From positions 228,709 to 292,708 of the forward strand of contig NZ_AZER01000014.1 in the NCBI RefSeq assembly GCF_001436045.1: DNA of 64,000 nucleotides, given 5' to 3'. The DNA is from Limosilactobacillus frumenti DSM 13145 (GTDB taxonomy: Bacteria > Bacillota > Bacilli > Lactobacillales > Lactobacillaceae). This document shows positions 18,019 to 27,313 of this stretch, piece by piece. Each line of letters begins with the position of its first letter. The stretch's first letter is position 1. The notes beneath the pieces were generated by a model. That model searched no databases and was not told the DNA's origin. It worked only from the letters and a program-made list of their open reading frames with translations. The position numbers and the translations under genes are program-made.

Positions 18019-19482
18019 ATGCAAAGTAATCATTGGAAAAAATTTATTACTGCCTGCATTGCAGTTCTGGGAATTGTGATTGGCTGGCAGTTAGTCGAAC
18101 CTCAGCAGGCATCTGCCGATGAACCTACTTACACCTTCGCTACGAACAACACCTTTGAACCATTTGAAATTCAGGATAGCAAGGGTGGTTACTCCGGCAA
18201 GAACCCCGGGATTGAAATTGAAATCCTGAAGAAAATTGCCAAACATGAACACTTCAAATATGAGTTGAAGCCAATGAGTTTTAACGGTGACCTCCAAGCT
18301 TTGGAATCTGGCCAAGTTGATGCCGTGATTGCCGGGATGAGTGTTACCGATGAGCGGAAGCAAAAGTACGACTTCTCAACCCCTTACTACACTGATGGGG
18401 TTATGATGGCGGTTGCTAAGAACAGTAAGATTACTTCGATGAAGCAATTAAAAGGCAAGACCGTTTCTGCAAAGTCTGGTACAAGTGCCGCCCTTTTCTT
18501 AAAGAAGAACCAAAAGAAGTATGGCTACAAGATTAAGTACTTCGATTCCTCCAACACGATGTGGAACGATGTCAAGATTGGTAACACTGCGGCAACCTTC
18601 GATGATGGCCCAGTTCTTCAATACGGAATTAAAGAGGGTGTGCCATTAAAGATTGTTACCAAGAAACCAATTGACGCGCAACCAGTTGCCGTTGGTTTCC
18701 AAAAGGGCAAAAACCTCGAATTACAAAAGAAGATTAATGACGGGATTGAATGGTTAAACAAGACCGGCCAAATGAAGCAGATCATTGACAAGTACACGAA
18801 AGGTAACAAGACTGCTAAGAACAGTGCCGCTGACCGGACAATTATGGGCCTGCTTAAGACCAACCGGGCAGCCTTACTCCGTGGTTTGTGGATGACAATT
18901 GAATTGACGATTGTCGGGATTATCTTTGCGATGATCTTCGGAATTATCCTGGGTGTCCTTGGCATTATGAACAACAAACTTGCTAAGGGTGTTTCAAGTG
19001 TCTTGATTTACATCTTCCGGGGGATTCCAATGATCGTGTTGGCCTTCTTCATTTACATGGGATTGCCAAACGTCCTTGGTCATAAAGTACCATTGTTCTT
19101 AGCTGGTGTTTTAACACTAACCTTTGATGAAGGAGCCTACATTGGGGCGATCGTTAAGGGTGGCTTTGAAGCTGTTGATAAAGGACAGTGGGAAGCTGCA
19201 CGGAGCTTGGGACTTCCTTATGGTAAGGCATTGTTACAAGTAATTGCTCCTCAAGGATTTAAGTTGATGGTCCCATCACTGGTTAACCAATTCATCATTA
19301 CATTGAAAGATACTTCGATTCTATCAGCCATTGGTGTAATGGAATTGACACAGACCGGGACAGTGATCATTTCCCAAAACATGGAAGGATTTAAGATGTG
19401 GCTGATTATTGGTGTCATCTACATCATCATTATCACCCTGTTGACATGGTTATCGAATTACGTACAGAAGAGGATGGCTTAA
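18019..19482 (+). CDS. Amino acid ABC transporter, substrate-binding/permease fusion (GlnP type)
   Basis: 487 residues. A signal peptide (about 1-34, cleavage near ASA-DEP) precedes a single periplasmic-type binding domain (about 35-270; [37 protein letters not shown] block). A short linker leads to a permease domain (about 285-487) with four or five helices and the [21 protein letters not shown] loop that contacts the ATPase. Glutamine/glutamate is the likely substrate class by family resemblance, but specificity is not proven. The ATPase gene follows after one base. Confidence 0.9.
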   Translation: MQSNHWKKFITACIAVLGIVIGWQLVEPQQASADEPTYTFATNNTFEPFEIQDSKGGYSGKNPGIEIEILKKIAKHEHFKYELKPMSFNGDLQALESGQVDAVIAGMSVTDERKQKYDFSTPYYTDGVMMAVAKNSKITSMKQLKGKTVSAKSGTSAALFLKKNQKKYGYKIKYFDSSNTMWNDVKIGNTAATFDDGPVLQYGIKEGVPLKIVTKKPIDAQPVAVGFQKGKNLELQKKINDGIEWLNKTGQMKQIIDKYTKGNKTAKNSAADRTIMGLLKTNRAALLRGLWMTIELTIVGIIFAMIFGIILGVLGIMNNKLAKGVSSVLIYIFRGIPMIVLAFFIYMGLPNVLGHKVPLFLAGVLTLTFDEGAYIGAIVKGGFEAVDKGQWEAARSLGLPYGKALLQVIAPQGFKLMVPSLVNQFIITLKDTSILSAIGVMELTQTGTVIISQNMEGFKMWLIIGVIYIIIITLLTWLSNYVQKRMA

Positions 19483-19483
19483 A

Positions 19484-20227
19484 ATGGATAAACGCTACAA
19501 AGTTCAAGTTAAAGATTTACACAAAAGTTACGGCAGCAACGAAGTGTTAAAGGGGATTAATCTGAACGTCAAGCCCAATGAAGTGGTGTGCATGATTGGG
19601 CCATCTGGTTCTGGTAAATCAACCTTTCTCCGCTGCATCAATAAGTTGGAAGAACCTAATAGCGGTCACGTCTACGTTGACGGGTATGATATTGCGGACC
19701 CCCAAGTTGATATTAACAAGGTGCGGCAAAACATTGGGATGGTATTCCAGCACTTTAACCTCTTCCCGAATATGACGGTACTGCAAAACATTACCTTAGC
19801 GCCTGTTCAACTTGGCAAGATGTCGAAGGAAGAAGCAAAGAAAGCAGCATACCACTACTTAGACTTAGTTGGCCTACGGGAAAAGGCCGATGCTAACCCA
19901 AGCAAACTCTCCGGTGGTCAGCAACAGCGGGTGGCCATTGCCCGAGCATTGGCAATGAAACCAGACGTTATGTTGTTCGATGAACCAACAAGTGCTTTGG
20001 ACCCAGAAATGGTCGGGGATGTTCTTGAAGTTATGAAGAACCTGGCTAAGCAGGGGATGACGATGATCGTGGTTACCCACGAAATGGGTTTTGCTAAGCA
20101 GGTGGCTGATCGAGTTGTCTTCTTCCATGATGGTGATATTCGGGAACAAGGAACTCCTGAAGAAGTATTTGACCACCCTCAGCACGAAGACACGAAGAAT
20201 TTCTTGGATAAAGTTCTGAATGTTTGA
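19484..20227 (+). CDS. Amino acid ABC transporter ATP-binding protein (GlnQ type)
   Basis: 247 residues: Walker [10 protein letters not shown]-loop [16 protein letters not shown], signature [15 protein letters not shown], Walker [14 protein letters not shown], and H-loop VVTHEMGFA. It is the energising subunit for the upstream fusion protein, with which it forms a two-gene operon. The start lies only one base after the upstream stop, so translation is likely coupled. Confidence 0.95.
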   Translation: MDKRYKVQVKDLHKSYGSNEVLKGINLNVKPNEVVCMIGPSGSGKSTFLRCINKLEEPNSGHVYVDGYDIADPQVDINKVRQNIGMVFQHFNLFPNMTVLQNITLAPVQLGKMSKEEAKKAAYHYLDLVGLREKADANPSKLSGGQQQRVAIARALAMKPDVMLFDEPTSALDPEMVGDVLEVMKNLAKQGMTMIVVTHEMGFAKQVADRVVFFHDGDIREQGTPEEVFDHPQHEDTKNFLDKVLNV

Positions 20228-20255
20228 TTAAAAACAAATAATTTTTGGAATGCTA

Positions 20256-20283
20256 TTGACATTAGTACGGATTTCAGTATAAT
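20256..20283 (+). promoter_or_regulatory. Promoter of amino acid permease leader
   Basis: TTGACA (20256-20261), 16-bp spacer, TATAAT (20278-20283): near-consensus. Confidence 0.85.
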
Positions 20284-20294
20284 TAAAACTAACT

Positions 20295-20477
20295 TTTAAT
20301 AATGATTAGCAGACAGAGAGCCTGACAGTCGCTGAAAGTTAGGCCTAATTATATGGCAGATTCGTTGAAATGGGTGGTTCCAGTATCAACCAAGAGGTAG
20401 TCATTGACTATAAAAATGGGTGGAACCGCGTTAACAAAACGTCCCTGGTAATGGAAATTACCAGAGGCGTTTTTCTT
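20295..20477 (+). promoter_or_regulatory. T-box leader of amino acid permease
   Basis: T-box core GGGTGGAACCGCG (20418-20430) followed by terminator CTGGTAAT / ATTACCAG with flanking AACG/CGTT and T-run (20437-20476). The upstream part is short, and I could not identify the specifier codon, so the cognate amino acid is open. Confidence 0.82.
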
Positions 20478-20516
20478 TTCAATGAATTAAGACAAAACAT
20501 ATTGAGGAGGTCAACT

Positions 20517-21869
20517 ATGAATGAACAACAACATCAAAAACTAGAACGTTCGCTCAAGAGTCGTCACATTACGATGATCGCAATTGGTGGGGCCATCGGA
20601 ACCGGATTGTTTCTAGGGTCTGGTTCGGCTATTCATCAAGCTGGTCCGTCGATTATTTTGTCATACCTGATCGTCGGGATAATTACTTTCTTTATGATGC
20701 GGGCAATGGGTGAGTTAATTCTAGCTGACACGACTAAACACTCGTTTATTGATTCCGTAAAGGTTTATTTAGGTGACCGGATGGAATTCGTGGCCGGATG
20801 GATGTATTGGGCATGTTGGTTAACCCTTGCTATGGCGGATTTGACAGCAACCGGGATCTACCTTCAGTATTGGTTCCCGACTTTGCCCCAATGGGTTGGT
20901 CCATTAATCATTGTTGTCTTACTAATGTTAGTGAACATGATTAACGTCGGTTTATTCGGTGAATTGGAAAGCTGGTTTTCCATGATTAAGGTCATTGCGA
21001 TTATTACCTTAATTGCAGTCGGCGTTGTGTTATTAGTTATGCACGGCCGGGTAAATGGCCAAGTTGTTCGCTTAGCCAACTTAGCAAATCACGGGGGCTT
21101 CTTCCCCACTGGTGGAATGGGCTTCTTGATGTCATTTCAGATGGTTGCTTTCGCCTTCGTCGGGATTGAAATGGTTGGTATTACCGCCGGTGAAACGAAA
21201 AATCCGCGTAAGGATATTCCTAAAGCCATCAACACATTACCCGTGCGTATTGGTTTGTTCTACATCGGTTCGATGATTGCGCTGATGTGCATTTACCCTT
21301 GGTTCCAAGTTAAGACGAACTCCAGCCCATTCGTTCAAGTGTTCGCGGCAATTGGCTTACCTGGGGCTGCAGGAATCTTGAACTTCGTGGTATTAACGGC
21401 AGCAACCTCGGCAACGAATAGTGCCATTTTCAGTACGAGTCGTTCATTATATGCCTTATCACGGAGCGGTAATGCGCCAAAACGATTTAGCAAGTTAAGT
21501 GCGAAAGCAGTTCCTGATAATGCATTAACCTTCTCGTCAGCGATCCTGTTCATTGCGGTGGTCTTGAATTACATTATGCCGGCCGGTATCTTTGACGCGA
21601 TTGCAAGCATTTCCACGATTACGTTTATCTTTACGTGGATTATTATCATGTTTGCCCATCTTAAGTACCGGCAACAGCATCCAGAAGGGGTGTCCTACTT
21701 TAAGATGCCTGGCTTCCCGCTGACCAGCTGGATTACGATTGCCTTCTACTTTGCACTTCTCGTCATCCTATTATTCGTTGATTCAACGAGAATTCCGCTG
21801 ATTATTACGGTTGCCATTTTTGCCATTTTGGCATGGGGATATAATTGGACGAAGAAAAGGGCCAAATAG
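20517..21869 (+). CDS. Amino acid permease, APC superfamily AAT type
   Basis: 450 residues with about 12 membrane helices. It begins SLKSRHITMIAIGGAIGTGLFLGSG, the classic helix 1 signature of the amino acid transporter (AAT) family. GMGFLMSFQMVAFAFVGIEMVGITAGETKNPRKDIPKAI is also characteristic. The start ATG at 20517 has AGGAGG 7 nt upstream; the frame upstream of it is T-box RNA. T-box control says the substrate is the amino acid whose uncharged tRNA is sensed. Confidence 0.93.
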   Translation: MNEQQHQKLERSLKSRHITMIAIGGAIGTGLFLGSGSAIHQAGPSIILSYLIVGIITFFMMRAMGELILADTTKHSFIDSVKVYLGDRMEFVAGWMYWACWLTLAMADLTATGIYLQYWFPTLPQWVGPLIIVVLLMLVNMINVGLFGELESWFSMIKVIAIITLIAVGVVLLVMHGRVNGQVVRLANLANHGGFFPTGGMGFLMSFQMVAFAFVGIEMVGITAGETKNPRKDIPKAINTLPVRIGLFYIGSMIALMCIYPWFQVKTNSSPFVQVFAAIGLPGAAGILNFVVLTAATSATNSAIFSTSRSLYALSRSGNAPKRFSKLSAKAVPDNALTFSSAILFIAVVLNYIMPAGIFDAIASISTITFIFTWIIIMFAHLKYRQQHPEGVSYFKMPGFPLTSWITIAFYFALLVILLFVDSTRIPLIITVAIFAILAWGYNWTKKRAK

Positions 21870-21920
21870 CCAAATTAGGTCCTAAAAAGAATACAAAAAA
21901 GGCAAAAATGTTTATTATGT

Positions 21921-21956
21921 AAAACCGCTTCCATTGCTTTAATGGCGCGGTTTTGT
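21921..21956 (+). terminator. Permease terminator
   Basis: AAAACCGC / GCGGTTTT with an additional CCATT/AATGG inner stem. Confidence 0.8.
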
Positions 21957-22327
21957 TTGATTTTTGGGATTCCCTAATATATACTAAAAGTGTGGAAGGA
22001 TATCAGGCCGGTGATGTCGAACATCTTCTCATAATAAACTACTTTGAAGAATGTTAATTTAGTAAAAACCATATTAAATTTAACAACACACCCCACTCCA
22101 CATGAAAACATATAGTTTCCTTGAAAAGCATGTTTAGCTAATTAGTGGCCATATCTAGACAGTCAATTTTATGACATTTGACAGCTAAGGTTCCTCACTT
22201 TTGATGAAGAACGACACGGCTCAAACTTAACGGATCTTGATACGTAATAAGTCAAATTGTCCCGGTATGGTATCTTTCCAGCGGAAGCGCGGAGACTGAA
22301 AGGTCTCTGCTTTTTTTGTACTATCCA
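21957..22327. other. Intergenic stretch without recognised gene
   Basis: About 370 bp holding no convincing reading frame on either strand. It has TTGACA near 22181 and a good + strand terminator at 22288-22318 (GGAGAC / GGTCTC then seven T). The terminator has no gene in front of it, so a small RNA or gene remnant is possible. Confidence 0.5.
22288..22318 (+). terminator. Orphan + strand terminator
   Basis: GCGGAGAC-TGAAA-GGTCTCTGC followed by TTTTTTT. No coding gene precedes it for 400 bp. Confidence 0.75.
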
Positions 22328-22366
22328 AAACAAAACGCGGTCCACCAGCTAGTGGGCCGCGTTAAT
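22328..22366 (-). terminator. Terminator of aldo/keto reductase
   Basis: On the minus strand AACGCGGCCCAC pairs with GTGGACCGCGTT (one mismatch), then TTGTTTT. Confidence 0.8.
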
Positions 22367-22375
22367 TTATTACCA

Positions 22376-23359
22376 TTAGTCAGGATCTTTCAATGATTTA
22401 CCACTCTGTGTATTCTTGAATGGTTCAAAGGCATTTTCAATGATTGAGTATTCTTCAGTAGTCAGAGTTAAGTCCATTGCTTTAGCGTTAGCAATCACTT
22501 GGCTAGCCTTCTTAGCACCTGGAATAACAACTGAGATTAGTGGATTTTGCAGGTACCAAGCTAAAATGGTTTGGGCTACTGTTGCGTTATGGGCGCTGGC
22601 TACTGGGCGAACCTTATCAACGGCTTCGAGAATGGTACTGTAACGGGGCTCCTTGAAGTCGGCGATTTGACTCCGGATATCATCAGCAGGGAACTTAACG
22701 TCCCGTTCGTACTTACCAGTCAGCAGTCCTGAAGCTAGTGGGAAGTATGGAACAAAACTGATTTGGTGGTCATGCAAGTAATCCAGCATTCCTTCATTTA
22801 AGTGATCTTGGTGGAGGAGACTGAATTCATCTTCGACAACATCCACGTAACCATCAGCATTGGCCTCTTTGATTTGGTCCAGGCTGAAGTTAGACAGACC
22901 AATTGCCCGAATCTTGCCTTCTTCGCGAAGCTTTTGCAGCGCACCAACTGCTTCAGCCTTTGGTGTGTCGTGATCTGGAAAGTGGATGTAATAGATATCA
23001 ATGTAGTCTACCCCGAGACGTTCCAGACTCTTGTTAACTTGGTCGGTAAGAAACTTAGGATCATTATTGATTACTTGTTCACCGGTTGAAAAGTCCTGGG
23101 CTCCTTTCGTGGCAATGACAATTTTATCCCGGTCATGTTTTGCCACCACATCACCTACTAATTCTTCGGAATGGCCAAGTCCATAGACATACGCCGTATC
23201 TAATAGGTTAATACCATTCGATAATGCCGCATCAACTAATTGGCGACCATCTTCATCATTTAAATTTGGGAAGAGATTGTAGCCACCTACGGCATTGGTC
23301 CCTAAGCCCAATGGATTAGCGATAACGTCTGAGTGACCGATTTTGACTGCTTTTACCAT
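22376..23359 (-). CDS. Aldo/keto reductase
   Basis: 327-residue TIM-barrel oxidoreductase using NADPH. Catalytic motifs: LLDTAYVYGLGHSEE (Asp and Tyr), VIATKG (Lys), and YYIHFPD (His). The C-terminal cofactor motif is VVIPGAKKASQV. Substrate unknown. A strong AAGGAGG ribosome binding site lies before the ATG, which is at the usual family position (HSDVIANPLGLGTNAVGGYN). Single gene with its own terminator. Confidence 0.93.
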   Translation of the reverse strand: MVKAVKIGHSDVIANPLGLGTNAVGGYNLFPNLNDEDGRQLVDAALSNGINLLDTAYVYGLGHSEELVGDVVAKHDRDKIVIATKGAQDFSTGEQVINNDPKFLTDQVNKSLERLGVDYIDIYYIHFPDHDTPKAEAVGALQKLREEGKIRAIGLSNFSLDQIKEANADGYVDVVEDEFSLLHQDHLNEGMLDYLHDHQISFVPYFPLASGLLTGKYERDVKFPADDIRSQIADFKEPRYSTILEAVDKVRPVASAHNATVAQTILAWYLQNPLISVVIPGAKKASQVIANAKAMDLTLTTEEYSIIENAFEPFKNTQSGKSLKDPD

Positions 23360-23482
23360 ATTAAGTCCTCCTTAAGGATTGAAAGCGAATACAATTTGCC
23401 TTCATTATACTTGATTGGGTTCATAAAGAGTAATTATCTGGTGTAAAAACTATTTAAATTAATAAATTGCTAAAAACTAACG

Positions 23483-23577
23483 TGCTATAATTTAGTTCCT
23501 TGGCAGGGGCGACACGGTCATGAACGTGCCTAAAAACGATGAGTCAGTATTGTTACTGGTTTGTCGTTTTTTATTTA
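23483..23577 (+). ncRNA. Short structured leader or small RNA upstream of rsmG
   Basis: TGCTATAAT (extended -10, 23483-23491) is followed by a roughly 80-nt transcript region without a reading frame. It contains GGCAGGGGCGACACG-type paired sequence closing with CGTGCC. It ends in a strong terminator (AAAACGATGAGTCAGTA / TACTGGTTTGTCGTTTT, 23535-23577). It is either a cis leader controlling rsmG-parB or an independent small RNA. I do not recognise a known riboswitch class. Confidence 0.5.
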
Positions 23578-23682
23578 TTTTTCTAAAGGGATAAAGTAAG
23601 CTGAAGCCTTGAAAGCACTAGGAATTTAAGGTACAGTAGTAGGAGATGTGAAACAAAGTGTTTCACGAAAGGAGCACGATGA

Positions 23683-24408
23683 ATGAATCCGGAACAATTT
23701 CGCCAAACATTAGATGATCAAGGGATTCAATTAACCGATCGCCAGATGCAACAATTTGCTGATTATTATCGGTTATTAACAGTGACAAATGAACACGTTA
23801 ATTTGACGCGGATTACTGAAGAGAATGAAGTTTATTTAAAGCACTTCTATGATTCTTTAACGGGTGCCATGGCTGAACCACGTCTGCAAAGCCAGCAGTT
23901 AACCTTATGTGATATTGGCGCGGGGGCTGGTTTCCCATCGATTCCATTAAAGATTGCTTTCCCCCAATTAACGGTGACCATTGTTGATTCACTTAACAAA
24001 CGAATCAACTTTTTACAAGAACTGGTCGATCACCTTCATTTAACTGATGTGACGCTGGTCCATGATCGCGCCGAAACATTCAGCGATAAGAAGAGTGCTC
24101 ACCGTGAAAAATATGATTTGGTAACTGCCCGGGCAGTGGCACGGCTGTCAGTATTAAGTGAATTGTGCTTGCCAGCTGCCAAAGTCGGTGGCGAGTTTCT
24201 GGCATATAAAGCCAGTGCTGCGGCAGAGGAAATCCAACAAGGTGGCACTGCAATTAAGAAACTCGGTGGTAAAATTAATAAGACAGTGACGATGACATTG
24301 CCGGGAACGGATGAAGAACGGAACCTCATCTTAATTGATAAGGTGAGTGCAACCCCAAAGAAGTATCCACGGCGGCCAGGGTTGCCAAACAAAAAACCAA
24401 TCCATTAG
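23683..24408 (+). CDS. rsmG: 16S rRNA (guanine527-N7)-methyltransferase
   Basis: 241 residues, normal for RsmG/GidB. The SAM-binding motif is [20 protein letters not shown], and [20 protein letters not shown] is characteristic. It methylates G527 of 16S rRNA. AAAGGAGC precedes the ATG at 23683. As in many Firmicutes it is the first gene of the rsmG-noc-parA-parB block. A hairpin GTGAAACA/TGTTTCAC lies just upstream of its ribosome binding site. Confidence 0.96.
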   Translation: MNPEQFRQTLDDQGIQLTDRQMQQFADYYRLLTVTNEHVNLTRITEENEVYLKHFYDSLTGAMAEPRLQSQQLTLCDIGAGAGFPSIPLKIAFPQLTVTIVDSLNKRINFLQELVDHLHLTDVTLVHDRAETFSDKKSAHREKYDLVTARAVARLSVLSELCLPAAKVGGEFLAYKASAAAEEIQQGGTAIKKLGGKINKTVTMTLPGTDEERNLILIDKVSATPKKYPRRPGLPNKKPIH

Positions 24409-24425
24409 AAGTGAGGGAGAGAATT

Positions 24426-25409
24426 ATGGCTTTTTCGTTATTTGGCATCGGGAAAGAACATTCCGGTGACACTAAGAATAAGGTTGTTAATATTAAGGTT
24501 GATCAAATTATCCCTAACCGTTACCAGCCACGGAAAGTGTTTGACCAAAATGGTATTCGTGAATTGGCCCAAACGATTGATGAACACGGTTTATTGCAAC
24601 CAATCATTGTACGGGAATATGAACCGGCAAAGTACGAAATCATTGCCGGTGAGCGGCGGTACCGAGCTGTTAAATTATTAAAATGGGAAACGGTACCGGC
24701 AATTATTGAAAAGATGAGTGACCGGGAGACCGCATCATTAGCGTTGATTGAAAATTTACAACGGTCACAACTGAGCTCTGTCGAAGAAGCTCAAGCCTAC
24801 CGTCAATTGATGGACCTGAACCACATGACCCAATCTGCTCTGGCTAAGGGAATGGGAAAGAGTCAGTCCTTCGTTGCCAATAAGCTTCGGCTCCTGAAGT
24901 TAATTAAGCCAGTTCAAACAGCAATCCTGGACCACCGGATTTCTGAACGGCATGGTCGGGCAATGCTTGATTTGGATGAAGGTCAGCAACGAGAAATGTT
25001 AATGCGGGTGGTCAATGAACGGCTGACTGTCCGGCAGACTGAAGATGAAGTTGCCCGTTTGTTAGGACGACCGTTACCGTCAGAATTGGCTAAAAAACGA
25101 GCAGAAAAGAAGCGGCAAGAATTAGCCGATCTTGAAGGCTTGCCAGCAAGTGGCACCGCGAATGAAGAAGAGGTTATTGCTACTTCACAACCAGCTAAGA
25201 AAGCCAAGAAGAGTAGAAAGAAAACTAGTCGGCGTTCAAAGACTAAGAAGGGTAGTAAGCGGACTACAGCTAATGATCCCCGCCTGGCTTTGAATACCAT
25301 TAAGAAGTCAATTAAATTGGCTACTGATAACGGCTTTACGGTGAAGACCCACGAGCAAGATGATGACGATTCCTATCAACTCGTGATTGAAATTCCGAAG
25401 AAACAGTAG
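24426..25409 (+). CDS. noc: Nucleoid occlusion protein, ParB family
   Basis: 327 residues. It starts MAFSLFGIGK, like the short amphipathic membrane-targeting helix of Noc. The ParB/Srx domain has IPNRYQPRKVFD and IIAGERRYRAVKLL (CTP-binding region), followed by a helix-turn-helix (MTQSALAKGMGKSQSFVANKLRLLKL). A basic, Lys/Arg-rich linker (about 240-290) follows, absent from the second ParB here. It prevents division over the nucleoid. I chose ATG 24426 after AGGGAGAG; an upstream GTG overlaps that site. Its position before parA-parB supports Noc over ParB. Confidence 0.88.
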   Translation: MAFSLFGIGKEHSGDTKNKVVNIKVDQIIPNRYQPRKVFDQNGIRELAQTIDEHGLLQPIIVREYEPAKYEIIAGERRYRAVKLLKWETVPAIIEKMSDRETASLALIENLQRSQLSSVEEAQAYRQLMDLNHMTQSALAKGMGKSQSFVANKLRLLKLIKPVQTAILDHRISERHGRAMLDLDEGQQREMLMRVVNERLTVRQTEDEVARLLGRPLPSELAKKRAEKKRQELADLEGLPASGTANEEEVIATSQPAKKAKKSRKKTSRRSKTKKGSKRTTANDPRLALNTIKKSIKLATDNGFTVKTHEQDDDDSYQLVIEIPKKQ

Positions 25410-25420
25410 GAGGAAAGTAC

Positions 25421-26188
25421 ATGGGATACGTAATTGCACTTGCTAATCAAAAGGGTGGCGTTGGGAAAACAACCACCAGTGTTAATTTAGGGGCCTGCTT
25501 AGCGGATCTAGGCAAGAAGGTTCTCCTCATTGACCTGGACCCGCAAGGTAACGCCACAAGTGGTCTCGGCATTGATAAGAAGAGCATTAAGCAGAGCGTT
25601 TATGATGTGCTGATCAATGATGTAGACCTGAGCGATATCATTTTGCCTTCTAGCCATAAGGGGATGGATATTGCGCCGACGACCATTGCTTTATCGGGTG
25701 CTGAAGTTGAACTGACCAGTTTGATGGCCCGTGAAACCCGTTTAAAAGATGCCTTTGGAAGCGTTAAAGACGAATATAACTACATTTTGATCGATTGTCC
25801 GCCTTCGCTGGGTTTGCTGACAATCAATGCCTTCACGGCCTGTGATTCAATCTTGATTCCGGTTCAGAGTGAATACTATGCCCTTGAAGGACTGAGTCAG
25901 TTATTGAACACTATTAAATTAGTTCGGAAACACTTTAACCCTGACTTGAAGATTGAAGGCGTCCTCTTAACAATGTTTGATAAACGGACTAACCTTGGTC
26001 AACAAGTCAACGCCGAAGTAAAGAAGTTCTTTGGCTCACAGGTTTACCAGACGATCATTCCACGGAATGTGCGTTTGTCAGAAGCACCAAGTCACGGTGA
26101 GGCAATCGTTGACTACGATAAGCGGTCAACTGGTGCGCACGTCTACCAGCAATTAGCAAAGGAAGTGTTGGCAAATCATGGCGAATAA
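25421..26188 (+). CDS. parA: Chromosome-partitioning ATPase ParA/Soj
   Basis: 255 residues. It has the deviant Walker A NQKGGVGKTTTSVNL, LIDLDPQGNATSGLG, and IDCPPSLGLLTINA. It binds DNA non-specifically in its ATP dimer form and is stimulated by ParB to segregate origins and regulate DnaA. Overlaps parB by 11 bases; ribosome binding site GGAGG before the ATG. Confidence 0.96.
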   Translation: MGYVIALANQKGGVGKTTTSVNLGACLADLGKKVLLIDLDPQGNATSGLGIDKKSIKQSVYDVLINDVDLSDIILPSSHKGMDIAPTTIALSGAEVELTSLMARETRLKDAFGSVKDEYNYILIDCPPSLGLLTINAFTACDSILIPVQSEYYALEGLSQLLNTIKLVRKHFNPDLKIEGVLLTMFDKRTNLGQQVNAEVKKFFGSQVYQTIIPRNVRLSEAPSHGEAIVDYDKRSTGAHVYQQLAKEVLANHGE

Positions 26189-27062
26189 AAAGCAAAGTGG
26201 TTTAGGACGAGGCATTGAAGCTCTGTTTGAGGAAAACAACCTTGATGATTTAACCTCACAGGAAAGTGTGCAGGACATTGAACTGACTAAGATTCGTCCT
26301 AATCCTTACCAGCCACGGCGGACCTTTGACCAGAAGGCCTTGAAGGAACTGGCCGCTTCCATTAAGAAGTCAGGCGTTTTTCAACCGGTTATTTTACGTC
26401 AACCAGATCCTAAACTGGAACGGTACGAATTGATTGCTGGTGAACGGCGCTTCCGGGCTTCTAAGTTAGCTAAACAGAAGACTATTCCCGCAATTGTGCG
26501 GTCCATGTCTGATGAAAAAATGATGGAAGTTGCCGTACTGGAAAACCTTCAGCGGGAAGACTTGACACCACTGGAAGAAGCCCAGGCTTATCAGACATTA
26601 ATGAATAAGTTGGACCTGACTCAGGCGCAAGTTGCGACCCGGTTAGGGAAGAGCAGGCCATACATTGCCAATTACTTACGGTTGTTAGGATTACCACCAG
26701 AGATCAAGAAGCTTGTATCTGGTGGCCAGTTGTCAATGGGACAAGCCCGGACAATTTTGGGATTGAAGGATCGTAAGAAACTGGTATCCTTGGCTAAGCG
26801 GGCCGTGGATCAAAACATCACGGTTCGTCAGCTTGAAGATATTGTGGCCAAGATGAACGGCAATACCAAAAAGAAAACCGCACGGCGCCGTCGCAAGCCA
26901 GCATATGCTCGGGCAGCCGAGTCTGAACTGCAAAGCAAGTTTGGTACGAAGGTGGCGGTTGCTCCTGGCCGGAAGCGGAATACGGGGAAGATCGAAATTC
27001 CTTATACGAACGCAGAAGACTTTGACCGGATCATGAAAGTATTAAATATTTCATTAGATTAG
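26178..27062 (+). CDS. parB: Chromosome-partitioning protein ParB/Spo0J
   Basis: 294 residues. N-terminal KKQSGLGRGIEALF is the ParA-stimulating motif (LGRGL). CTP-binding motifs follow: RPNPYQPRRTFD and IAGERRFRASKLA. The central helix-turn-helix (LTQAQVATRLGKSRPYIANYLRLLGLP) binds parS, and a C-terminal dimer domain closes the protein. Works with the overlapping parA in origin segregation. No complete parS site was found in this window by eye. Confidence 0.95.
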   Translation: MANKKQSGLGRGIEALFEENNLDDLTSQESVQDIELTKIRPNPYQPRRTFDQKALKELAASIKKSGVFQPVILRQPDPKLERYELIAGERRFRASKLAKQKTIPAIVRSMSDEKMMEVAVLENLQREDLTPLEEAQAYQTLMNKLDLTQAQVATRLGKSRPYIANYLRLLGLPPEIKKLVSGGQLSMGQARTILGLKDRKKLVSLAKRAVDQNITVRQLEDIVAKMNGNTKKKTARRRRKPAYARAAESELQSKFGTKVAVAPGRKRNTGKIEIPYTNAEDFDRIMKVLNISLD

Positions 27063-27082
27063 AACAGAAAGGATGATCACTG

Positions 27083-27283
27083 ATGGCAGCTTACGATAAA
27101 GGCGACATTGTAATGATGAAAAAGCAACACCCGTGTGGGACCAATCGGTGGTTAATCACGCGGGTCGGGGCTGATATCAAGATTCAATGTACTGGTTGTG
27201 GGCACATTGTGATGATGACTCGCCAAAAGTTCGACAAGGGCTTTAAGAAGGTTCTGGAAAAGGGAACTAATGAAGAAGCTTAA
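27083..27283 (+). CDS. DUF951 protein
   Basis: 66 residues. The DUF951 signature is KKQHPCGTNRWLITRVGADIKIQCTGCGHIVMM: one CG pair and a CxxC that could bind zinc. Function unknown, but the gene is nearly always between parB and ychF in Firmicutes, as here. ATG at 27083 after AAAGGATGA. Confidence 0.93.
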   Translation: MAAYDKGDIVMMKKQHPCGTNRWLITRVGADIKIQCTGCGHIVMMTRQKFDKGFKKVLEKGTNEEA

Positions 27284-27313
27284 TTTATAAAAGAAAAGGA
27301 AAGTGAAGAAGAC

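Noticed and set aside
22235..22318. T-box leader before the aldo/keto reductase region
   Set aside because: A terminator is present but there is no GGGTGG...ACCGCG core, and no downstream gene on that strand.
23648..23666. A true parS site upstream of rsmG
   Set aside because: The two half-sites are in the wrong order (GTGAAACA then TGTTTCAC with 3 bp between), not TGTTTCACGTGAAACA.
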